From Verrucomicrobiales bacterium (GTDB lineage Bacteria > Verrucomicrobiota > Verrucomicrobiia > Limisphaerales > SXQI01), in contig JAQGOX010000805.1 in NCBI GenBank assembly GCA_028293365.1, forward strand, positions 1-5,237: a DNA stretch of 5,237 nt, written 5' to 3'. Shown here piece after piece: positions 1 to 5,237 of the stretch; the stretch's first letter is position 1; every line of letters begins with the position of its first letter. The position numbers and the translations under genes were made by a program. The notes below the pieces were generated by a model. That model was not told where the DNA came from. It saw nothing but the letters and a program-made list of their open reading frames with translations, and did not search any database.

Positions 1-270
1 ATTACCGCAGTATTCGAACCGGAGGTTGACGGCACAGTGCATCTGCCTATTCCAGAGGAACTGCGCGGCGGAAGAATTCGAGTAACGGCAACTTTAGAGG
101 CTGTGGTTCCCATTCCCGATCCGAAACCAACCGCCGATAACGAAATGCTACATCGCAGGCGAGAGGCATTTGAAAAACTGCGCCAATTGAATCCATTTCG
201 CGAAATCAGCGATCCTGTGACCTGGCAAAAGGACATTCGAACGGATCGGTCAACGCCGAACCGCGAGTAA
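1..270 (+). CDS. VapB-like antitoxin, 5'-truncated by the window edge
   Basis: The reading frame is open from base 1 and stops with TAA at 268-270, so the window holds the last 89 codons of a gene that starts upstream. A GTG at 37 is an internal codon: the twelve codons before it (ITAVFEPEVDGT) continue the same fold-like beta-strand pattern and read as the normal N-terminus of this family. The first half looks like a small beta-rich DNA-binding or dimerisation part (VHLPIPEELRGGRIRVTATLE). The charged tail, with FEKLRQLNPFREISDPVTWQ followed by a KDIRTDR stretch, resembles the toxin-wrapping C-terminus of antitoxins paired with PIN toxins. The stop is one base before the ATG of a vapC remnant, the classic antitoxin-toxin operon order. 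In family terms such proteins neutralise the toxin and autorepress the operon; here the partner is broken, so the gene may be an orphan. The antitoxin role rests on context and general resemblance, not on a firm family match. Confidence 0.7.
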   Translation: MTAVFEPEVDGTVHLPIPEELRGGRIRVTATLEAVVPIPDPKPTADNEMLHRRREAFEKLRQLNPFREISDPVTWQKDIRTDRSTPNRE

Positions 271-271
271 G

Positions 272-397
272 ATGGTTCTCGATACGAACATCCTGATCTA
301 CGCGACCAAACCCGGCGGCGACCAGTTGCGCCACTGGGTGGAACATGCTGAAGCGGTCATTAGCATCCTTATAGTAAGTCATTGTCGCGAGCGTTGA
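272..397 (+). pseudogene. vapC: vapC-like PIN-domain toxin remnant (3'-truncated)
   Basis: An ATG one base after the antitoxin stop opens a 41-codon frame beginning MVLDTNILIYATKPGG, the unmistakable N-terminus of a PIN-domain ribonuclease: the D4-T5-N6 motif carries the first metal-binding aspartate. Resemblance holds to about residue 32 (HAEAVISI, near base 367). The frame then enters unrelated residues (LIVSHCRER) and stops with TGA at 395-397. Intact VapC proteins are usually about 130-140 residues and need three or four acidic residues spread along the chain. All but the first are absent here, so the product should have no RNase activity. I see no PIN continuation in the other plus-strand frames before the convergent operon end at 418, so this looks like a deletion or recombination break, not a single frameshift. 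A very short functional peptide is possible but unlikely. Confidence 0.75.
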
Positions 398-417
398 AGA
401 CGGAAAACGGTTTCTTA

Positions 418-1392
418 TCATTTGCCCGACTTTGCTTTCTCGATCACCGAACTCAACGTCACGGGTTTGCCATCCTGGCGTTTGCTTTCGTCAGCAGCCT
501 CCATGAAAGCGAAGAGTTCGATGGTTTCGGCAACTGGAACGGGTGAATGACGGGTTTGGAAAAACTTGACGATCTCGACCACCAGTGGTGCGTAGCCTTC
601 AAAGGAGCCGACTGGGGCTTCACCTTTTTCGCCGCGCGCGATGCCACCGTAGCTTTTGCTTTCGCGGAAGATTCCGGTGCGTCCACCTTTCCAGCGACCG
701 GCGACTTCGATCAGACCATCGGCGGTGCTGCGACGTTCAACACTCTCGCAACCGGTGCCCATAACGGTAAAGAGCGATTCGCAGCCGTGGACACCATACC
801 AATAGAGGTCGGGATGGTGCGGTTCCAGGGACGCCGGGCTGGTGGTCTCAGCGCTGCGGACTTTCCCGATACTGCCGGAGCGCACGGCCTGAGTGGCTTT
901 CGCGAAACGGAGTGAGGAAGAAGTGAATAGCGGTACTCCCGCCGCCTCTGCCAGGTGGAAAATCTCGAGCGTATCGCGCAAGGTGCCCCCAACCGGCTTG
1001 TCAATGTAGAGCGGCTTCTTCGCGGCGATGACGATCTTTGCCTCGGCGAGGTGCGGGCGTCCATCCACACTCTCGATGAGTATGGCGTCCACGTCGGCGC
1101 AGACCTGTTCAATGGTATCATGGATTTTGACACTATATTTGTCGCGTAGCACCGTTGTGTATTCTTCAACCTTTCCGATGCTCGAGGGGATGTCAGGACT
1201 GCCGCCTTTGTATGCGGCCACGACTTTGGCGCCGGGAATATGATCTTTTGCGGCTGGATCGTTCAGCATCTCAGTGAATGCCGTGACATGCGAGGTATCG
1301 AGTCCGATGATGCCGAGACGAATTTCGGCAGCGCGAGAATGGTTGATCAGGATGCCAAGAATGATGGTCAGGAACAGTCGTTTCACGTTCAT
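418..1392 (-). CDS. Exported Gfo/Idh/MocA-family oxidoreductase
   Basis: A 324-residue protein with a Sec-type signal peptide (basic MNVKR, hydrophobic LFLTIILGILI, likely cleavage after SRA or SRAA at 21-22) followed at once by a Rossmann-type nucleotide-binding strand, EIRLGIIGLDTSH (23-35). The usual GxGxxG loop is replaced by GIIGLD, a variant I associate with Planctomycetes/Verrucomicrobia members. The family's EKP motif is present as DKP (131-133), with the lysine that normally contacts cofactor and substrate retained. An HPDLYWYGVHGCE stretch (193-205) in the C-terminal alpha/beta domain probably supplies active-site histidines. Family members catalyse NAD(P)-dependent oxidation or reduction of sugars, inositols and related compounds; the substrate here is unknown. 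I chose the ATG at 1392 because it puts the signal peptide at the N-terminus and lies four bases after the upstream gene's stop. A TTG at 1434 would add 14 polar residues and overlap that gene. No clear Shine-Dalgarno is visible, so translation may be coupled. No obvious terminator follows the TGA at 418-420. Confidence 0.88.
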   Translation of the reverse strand: MNVKRLFLTIILGILINHSRAAEIRLGIIGLDTSHVTAFTEMLNDPAAKDHIPGAKVVAAYKGGSPDIPSSIGKVEEYTTVLRDKYSVKIHDTIEQVCADVDAILIESVDGRPHLAEAKIVIAAKKPLYIDKPVGGTLRDTLEIFHLAEAAGVPLFTSSSLRFAKATQAVRSGSIGKVRSAETTSPASLEPHHPDLYWYGVHGCESLFTVMGTGCESVERRSTADGLIEVAGRWKGGRTGIFRESKSYGGIARGEKGEAPVGSFEGYAPLVVEIVKFFQTRHSPVPVAETIELFAFMEAADESKRQDGKPVTLSSVIEKAKSGK

Positions 1393-1396
1393 AAGT

Positions 1397-4300
1397 TCAA
1401 TTTGTAATCGGTTGGGATTGCCGGAGGTAGGCAAAGAGGTCTCGAATTTCAGTATCGGTCAGGCCATCGAGGATCGCCTCCGGCATGATGCTGGTGCCGG
1501 CAGGGTTCATCGTGGAAATCTCAGCGCGTCGCAGGCTGAGGTCCGCGCCATCGAACCCGCGCAGGACGACGACATTTGCGTCCTGATCAGCCAGGAAGCC
1601 GCTCAAGGTGCGTTCATCTTTCGTGGTGATGATGTAATTCTGGAATCCCTCCCGAATTTCGGCGTTCGGGTCGATGATGCTGACAAGCATGGTGCCAAGA
1701 TCGTCGCGCTGATAGCTGGTGAGATCGGGACCGATTTTGCCGCCTTTAAAAAAGAGGGTGTGGCAGGTGGCACAACGCGCGTTGAAATGGGCCTCGCCTT
1801 TGTAAGCATCACCCGGCTGGCTGGTGATGATGCGGCGGACCTGATCAATGCGCGGCCGCAGACTTTCGCGGGCGGTGGGCGGCACAACGGGGAAATGCTT
1901 ATCCACCATAGCGGTCAAACGTTCGTCCTGATGAAGCCGCAGTCGGGTGAGGATGTCAGTGGTGAAGGCCGGCCGCGGGACCCGGCCACGGACGAAAGAA
2001 TCGAGCAGGCGCAGGCTCCAGACTGTGCGACTGGTAAGAAGATTGAGCGCGGCGTTTTGCACAACGGGCGGCAAGGTCGGCCAGGCTGCTGCCAGCGTTT
2101 CACCAATATCGGGATCGTCATAAAGTTGCAGCGCCGTGCAGGCGGCGACGCGCAGATCCCGAGGGCCGTCTTGAGTGGCTGCACTGAGAAGAGCTGACGC
2201 AGCAGCAGTATGTTTGACCTCACCGAAAATCCGGATCGCGGCAAGTCGTTCCGGAGCAGCCGTTTTGGAATTGGTGATTTGTTGCAGGGCCTCCGTTATG
2301 GCCGCCGGTTCACCTTGACGAACCCGGAGCATAAGCGACATGCGCCCGGTCCGAGCAAGCGCCTGCACCAGTTCATCCGGCAACGACGGAATCGAGCGTC
2401 CTTTGAACGCCTCCTCGAATCCGACCATGAGCAGTTTCCGATCCGCCTCCGCGGGAGCCTTTGCCAGCAGCGCTGCGCACGCAATCAATTCCTGCCGCGA
2501 TCCTGAGGCAGCAAATCGTCGCATCAGACGTGACTCCAGATGCTGACGGACAAACGGCGCTTTCCAGAACGTTGCGTCGTCGAACACTGCCAGGACGGCC
2601 TCGCGCTCGTTCGCGCAGTGCGATTCGAGAACGAACCAGGCCATGAGCGGAATGAAAGGATCGGCGAGATCATCCGTTCGAATCGCGATGGCGCGGAACA
2701 GCGGGAGCGACTGTGCGGCTGGGATCCGCCGGGCCGTGGAGAGCATTTGGCAGCGCACTTCGGCGTCTGGTTCTCTGGCAGCGAGGGCGGTGAGCTGCGC
2801 GGCAAACAACGAGGGTAACCGTCGTTCGTCCCCCAGCAACCGAATGGTCCAGGCACGCACCATCGCGGAGGGATGAGCCAGCGTTTTCGCGGCGAGCGAT
2901 TCGTCCAAACGACCCATTTGGTAAAGCGCCCACAAGGCTTCCAGCGCGGGATGAGCGCCGCCGGTTTCCAATTGTGCCTGGAGCAGCGGCACGGCAGAAG
3001 CATCGCGGCGTTCGCCGAGCAAACGGACTGCGGTTTGCCGGTGCCATTGATTGGCGTGCGAGAGTAGAGCGACAAGCTGCGCGGTTGTCTTTTTGGAAAG
3101 ATTCACGTCGTGCTCCAGAGGCAACCCCTTTCCGCGCAACCGGTAGATGCGGCCCGTGGCTGGATCGATTTGACTTTGGTAGTTCTGTCCATGCGCGATG
3201 TATTCCTCCCGGAAGTCCGCGATGACGAGGCTGCCATCCGGTGCATTGGCGAGATAAACCGGGCGAAAAGTGAGATCATCAGTTCGAAGTGGAAAGCCGA
3301 TGTCCGTCGTTTCGAATGTTGAGCCGATGCGTTTGCGTTCTGAGGCAACCACGTAGTGATGCAGCGGATCGACGGCCAGAAATCGACCGCGCAATCGTTC
3401 CGGCAATGCGCTCCCCTCTCCCATGATCGTCATGTGGGTGAAGCGTGCGATGGGATGCGTGCTGTGCATCATGGGCAGCTCGCCAAATGCAAACGGATTG
3501 GGAGCCGGCCCGAATTTGCCCGGGTCTTTTCCCTGCTTCAAATAGAGCCCATCCTGAATGTGATGCCAGCCGCGGGTATCACCACCGTTGTGACCGGTAA
3601 AGAGACGGCCTTCTGCATCAAAAGAAACGCCAAAGGTATTGCCGCTGCCGTCGGCAAAGATTTCGTAAATCTTCCGCTCCGGATGGTAGCGCCAAACCAT
3701 GCATCCTTCGACATAGATGCCGGGAGCATTCGTGGCATCAATGCCCGGGCGGGTGACGCGGCTCGTTGTGGTACTGCCCTGAGCACCGTAGATCCAGCCG
3801 TCGGGTCCCCAGGCGAGTCCATTGGCAACACTGTGCGTGTCTTCCAGGCCAAAACCTTGCAACCGCACCTCCGGAGGGCCATCCGGAACGTCGTCTTTAT
3901 CCGCATCCGGATAAAATAATAGATACGGCGTTTGCATGACCCAGATGCCACCGTGACCATGCAGTACCGCGTTCGCCAGGTTCAAGCCGGTGAGGACTTG
4001 ACGATGCGTCTCATATTTTCCATCGCCGTCTCGATCTTCATGCACGCTGATGATGTCGGCCCCTGGGGTATGATTGGGAGGCGGTGGAGGCACGCGATCG
4101 TATTTGGAACGATAAAATTTATCACGGCTGATCATCTTGACTCCCGCCGGGTAGGGATACTGCCGATACTGCGCCACCCACATCCGTCCGCGTTCATCGA
4201 AACTCACATGCGTCGGTTGCGCCACCTCCGGTTCGTGCAGCAACTCTTCAACAATCAGATCGCTTTCAGGGTGCAGATTAAGCAGCGCGTCGGCAGGTGA

Positions 4301-4930
4301 CACATAGAGCCCGCGCACCGGCTCAGGGCTCGCTTGCATCACGGTCGTGGAGGGGTGAAAATCGCTCTCCAGATACGCTGCGACGGGCGGTGTGTTGGTG
4401 ATGGCTTTCATCTCGAGGGCTGACGGCTCCATCGTCGTGATTTGCCACGAGCGCTGCATTTTGACTTCGTCGAAATAACCTGCAAATACAGGTGCAGTCG
4501 TTAACCCGCGTGTAGCGGACGCTCCATCGATCCTGATGACAAACGTATTGAATGCGCCTTTCTCAAAGAAACCTTTCGGCACTTTGAAACGCCGGGGCCT
4601 TTCCATCGGAATGTCGCGTGTCTCAATAATTTTTTGACCATTCAGGAAAATGACTACCGGACCTGGTAGATCCTGCAGAGTCAACGTCATTGAGTCTCGC
4701 CAAAGATCCGAGCCGGCCGGTCCGGGCCCGGTCAGGTTGTCAGGCACCTTCAACCATGCGCGAAACCAAACGGCTGCAGGTGGCAGAGATGCGGGCTGGT
4801 TAGTTCCGACGGAACGCTCCTGCCAGACCGACGAAAGAGGCTCGGCGGCGGCAACCTGTGCATAAACCCAAAACCAGCCAATCGCGATTGCGAGAGGAAC
4901 AACGGGAACTTTGAGGAATCGAGATTCCAT
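1397..4930 (-). CDS. PVC-type secreted dehydrogenase: jelly-roll, beta-propeller, HEAT-like repeats, c-type haem domain
   Basis: A 1177-residue exported multidomain protein. Residues 1-29 form a signal peptide (hydrophobic 8-23, cleavage probably at VAAA|EP). Residues about 50-158 look like a beta-sandwich of the GH2 sugar-binding type (FRAWLKVPDN, VVIFLNGQKI, FNTFVIRIDG). Residues about 224-600 are the Pirellula/Verrucomicrobium-type 'membrane-bound dehydrogenase' beta-propeller, with blade signatures such as FDERGRMWVAQYRQYPYP, NGLAWGPDGWIYGAQG and ATGRIYRLRG, a PPPPP run (281-285) and acidic calcium-loop-like segments DRDGDG (299-304) and DADKDD (342-347). Residues about 612-1030 are helical HEAT-like repeats (VRLLGE, IRLLGDE, IRIFGEV). 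Residues about 1043-1172 are the family's haem domain: CATCH at 1053-1057 for covalent haem c with axial His1057, and Met1149 in SIMP as likely distal ligand. Known members are thought to oxidise extracellular or periplasmic substrates and pass electrons to the fused haem; cofactor and substrate are unproven. It is the first gene of a two-gene operon. The ATG at 4930 lacks an evident Shine-Dalgarno but directly precedes the signal peptide. Confidence 0.92.
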   Translation of the reverse strand: MESRFLKVPVVPLAIAIGWFWVYAQVAAAEPLSSVWQERSVGTNQPASLPPAAVWFRAWLKVPDNLTGPGPAGSDLWRDSMTLTLQDLPGPVVIFLNGQKIIETRDIPMERPRRFKVPKGFFEKGAFNTFVIRIDGASATRGLTTAPVFAGYFDEVKMQRSWQITTMEPSALEMKAITNTPPVAAYLESDFHPSTTVMQASPEPVRGLYVSPADALLNLHPESDLIVEELLHEPEVAQPTHVSFDERGRMWVAQYRQYPYPAGVKMISRDKFYRSKYDRVPPPPPNHTPGADIISVHEDRDGDGKYETHRQVLTGLNLANAVLHGHGGIWVMQTPYLLFYPDADKDDVPDGPPEVRLQGFGLEDTHSVANGLAWGPDGWIYGAQGSTTTSRVTRPGIDATNAPGIYVEGCMVWRYHPERKIYEIFADGSGNTFGVSFDAEGRLFTGHNGGDTRGWHHIQDGLYLKQGKDPGKFGPAPNPFAFGELPMMHSTHPIARFTHMTIMGEGSALPERLRGRFLAVDPLHHYVVASERKRIGSTFETTDIGFPLRTDDLTFRPVYLANAPDGSLVIADFREEYIAHGQNYQSQIDPATGRIYRLRGKGLPLEHDVNLSKKTTAQLVALLSHANQWHRQTAVRLLGERRDASAVPLLQAQLETGGAHPALEALWALYQMGRLDESLAAKTLAHPSAMVRAWTIRLLGDERRLPSLFAAQLTALAAREPDAEVRCQMLSTARRIPAAQSLPLFRAIAIRTDDLADPFIPLMAWFVLESHCANEREAVLAVFDDATFWKAPFVRQHLESRLMRRFAASGSRQELIACAALLAKAPAEADRKLLMVGFEEAFKGRSIPSLPDELVQALARTGRMSLMLRVRQGEPAAITEALQQITNSKTAAPERLAAIRIFGEVKHTAAASALLSAATQDGPRDLRVAACTALQLYDDPDIGETLAAAWPTLPPVVQNAALNLLTSRTVWSLRLLDSFVRGRVPRPAFTTDILTRLRLHQDERLTAMVDKHFPVVPPTARESLRPRIDQVRRIITSQPGDAYKGEAHFNARCATCHTLFFKGGKIGPDLTSYQRDDLGTMLVSIIDPNAEIREGFQNYIITTKDERTLSGFLADQDANVVVLRGFDGADLSLRRAEISTMNPAGTSIMPEAILDGLTDTEIRDLFAYLRQSQPITN
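1760..1774 (-). other. CxxCH c-type haem attachment motif
   Basis: These codons encode Cys-Ala-Thr-Cys-His (residues 1053-1057 of the large dehydrogenase). The two cysteines would form thioether bonds to haem and the histidine would be the proximal iron ligand. The downstream GPDLTSYQRDD and SIMPEAI segments match the conserved frame of the Pirellula/Verrucomicrobium haem domain, and the methionine of SIMP (residue 1149) is the probable distal ligand. Haem attachment occurs outside the cytoplasm, which agrees with the signal peptide at the protein's N-terminus. Confidence 0.88.
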
Positions 4931-4993
4931 AATTCGTTAAACGGCTCGTCCGAGGTTGGGCAGATTCGTTTTTTTATGGAAGAACGATTTGCA

Positions 4994-5027
4994 CGCCGGG
5001 CTTTTCATTTCGCAAGCCCTTGGGGCG
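4994..5027. repeat. Imperfect hairpin-forming inverted repeat
   Basis: GGGCTT at 4998-5003 is the exact reverse complement of AAGCCC at 5014-5019, with a ten-base loop. The outer CGCC (4994-4997) can pair with GGCG (5024-5027) after a four-base bulge on one side. No T-tract follows on either strand, so this is not a standard intrinsic terminator. It would lie in the untranslated leader of the leftward operon if transcription starts upstream of it. Function is unknown, and a structure this short could be chance in GC-rich DNA. Confidence 0.35.
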
Positions 5028-5040
5028 GCCGCGCGTTTCG

Positions 5041-5081
5041 CATTGTTTTAAAATCCCCCATTGTATTTTATTGAAACAATG
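5041..5081. repeat. AT-rich inverted repeat, candidate operator
   Basis: The left arm CATTGTTTTAAAAT (5041-5054) is matched by ATTTTA (5065-5070), a three-base TTG interruption, and AAACAATG (5074-5081), giving 14 complementary positions with a ten-base centre. A third copy of the CATTGT hexamer lies at 5059-5064, itself forming a shorter inverted pair with ACAATG at 5076-5081. The right arm overlaps the -35 element of the promoter for the adjacent AbrB-type antitoxin gene. Antitoxins of that type commonly bind palindromes in their own promoters and repress the operon, so this is a plausible autoregulatory operator. Binding is inferred; only the symmetry is seen. Confidence 0.5.
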
Positions 5082-5099
5082 TGCCCTTTGTGCAATACT
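5071..5099 (+). promoter_or_regulatory. Sigma70-type promoter for the AbrB-like antitoxin gene
   Basis: TTGAAA at 5071-5076 matches five of six bases of the -35 consensus. After a 17-base spacer comes AATACT at 5094-5099, matching four of six -10 bases and preceded by TG one base upstream (5091-5092), the extended -10 signature. The predicted transcription start is close to base 5106, one base before the ATG at 5107, so the transcript would be essentially leaderless. The promoter sits partly inside an inverted repeat, which fits repression by the gene's own product. Confidence 0.55.
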
Positions 5100-5106
5100 T
5101 GGAGTG

Positions 5107-5237
5107 ATGGCACAATCGACGATCACCGATAAGTTCCAAACAACCATACCCCTCGAGGTCCGAGAGGCCTTAAAGCTTTCACCCCGGCAACGCGTTTCCT
5201 ACGAGGTGCGCTCAGATGGTTCTGCGGTGATGCGTCC
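5107..5237 (+). CDS. AbrB/SpoVT-type (MazE/VapB-like) antitoxin, 3'-truncated by the window edge
   Basis: The first 43 codons of a gene that continues beyond the window. The residues MAQSTITDKFQTTIPLEVRE, then ALKLSPRQRVSYEV, match the swapped-hairpin AbrB domain: S-T-I-T-x-K-x-Q-x-T-I-P followed by a V-R-x-x-L-x-L helix and a V-x-Y-E-V strand. This fold binds DNA as a dimer, and proteins of this size with this N-terminus are usually antitoxins encoded just ahead of a PIN or MazF toxin, which would lie outside the window. ATG at 5107 places the domain at the normal distance from the N-terminus; a GTG at 5104 is an alternative start one codon upstream. GGAG at 5101-5104 is too close to the ATG for a normal ribosome-binding site and may not even be transcribed. 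A solitary AbrB-type transcription regulator cannot be excluded. Confidence 0.82.
   Translation, partial: MAQSTITDKFQTTIPLEVREALKLSPRQRVSYEVRSDGSAVMR

Larger units (their letters stand above)
4931..5106. other. Divergent intergenic region
   Basis: This 176-base gap separates the start of the minus-strand dehydrogenase operon from the plus-strand AbrB-like antitoxin gene, so it must supply promoters for both. The right half is strikingly AT-rich against a GC-rich background and holds the rightward promoter and an inverted repeat. For the leftward operon, the only candidate -10 elements I see are TACAAT (reading down from 5065 to 5060) and TAAAAT (5070 to 5065) on the minus strand. Neither has a good -35 at normal spacing, so that promoter is unassigned. 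If one of them is used, the dehydrogenase mRNA would have a leader of roughly 120 bases containing the hairpin at 4994-5027. No small gene is convincing here. Confidence 0.6.

Noticed and set aside
37..270. GTG at 37 as the start of the left antitoxin
   Set aside because: The frame is open to base 1 and the preceding codons read as the family's N-terminal strand, so the gene is truncated by the window and the GTG is an internal valine.
398..417. A terminator between the convergent toxin remnant and the operon end
   Set aside because: The bases here (ACGGAAAACGG) look repetitive but the arms are direct, not inverted, so no stem can form.
206..421. A 71-codon frame on the minus strand over the toxin remnant
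   Set aside because: It is the complement of the antitoxin tail and vapC fragment, whose DTNILIY motif fixes the true coding strand.
1393..1434. TTG at 1434 as the start of the Gfo/Idh-type gene
   Set aside because: It would place 14 polar residues before the signal peptide and overlap the upstream gene by 38 bases; ATG at 1392 is better on both counts.
1274..2197. A 307-codon open frame on the plus strand
   Set aside because: It lies wholly antisense to the oxidoreductase signal peptide region and the haem and repeat domains of the dehydrogenase, both of which have strong family motifs. Its product has no recognisable domain, and long antisense frames are common in GC-rich coding DNA.
3356..3919. 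A 187-codon open frame on the plus strand
   Set aside because: It is antisense to the conserved beta-propeller and shows no domain or start signal of its own.
4994..5027. The GGGCTT/AAGCCC hairpin as an intrinsic terminator
   Set aside because: No run of T follows on either strand, and it lies between two divergent gene starts where no terminator is needed.

Overview
The window most likely comes from the Planctomycetes-Verrucomicrobia group, probably a verrucomicrobium. The best evidence is the large central gene. Its architecture is a secreted beta-propeller 'membrane-bound dehydrogenase' fused to alpha-helical repeats and a CxxCH haem domain, which is the hallmark Pirellula/Verrucomicrobium-type family and is rarely seen elsewhere. 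The assignment is inferred from family knowledge; no marker gene is present.

Layout. (1) Positions 1-397, plus strand: the 3' part of a VapB-like antitoxin gene. One base later comes a vapC (PIN-domain toxin) remnant that keeps only about its first 32 recognisable residues before running into unrelated sequence and a stop. (2) Positions 418-4930, minus strand: a two-gene operon. The upstream gene (4930 to 1397) encodes the 1177-residue exported dehydrogenase/cytochrome. Four bases after its stop begins a 324-residue exported oxidoreductase of the Gfo/Idh/MocA family (1392 to 418). (3) Positions 4931-5106: a divergent intergenic region with a hairpin-forming sequence, an AT-rich inverted repeat and a good sigma70-type promoter facing right. 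(4) Positions 5107-5237, plus strand: the start of an AbrB/SpoVT-type antitoxin gene that runs off the window; its toxin would be expected just outside.

How the genes may work together. Both operon products carry signal peptides, so the pair probably acts in the periplasm or at the cell envelope on a small organic substrate, plausibly a sugar or sugar derivative. The propeller would oxidise the substrate and pass electrons to the fused C-terminal c-type haem, while the Gfo/Idh-type protein would perform a related NAD(P)- or sugar-linked redox step. The substrate cannot be read from the sequence. The operon is bracketed by toxin-antitoxin genes, one of them decayed, which suggests an accessory or rearranged neighbourhood. 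I saw no CRISPR array, tRNA, rRNA, transposase or recognisable defence system.
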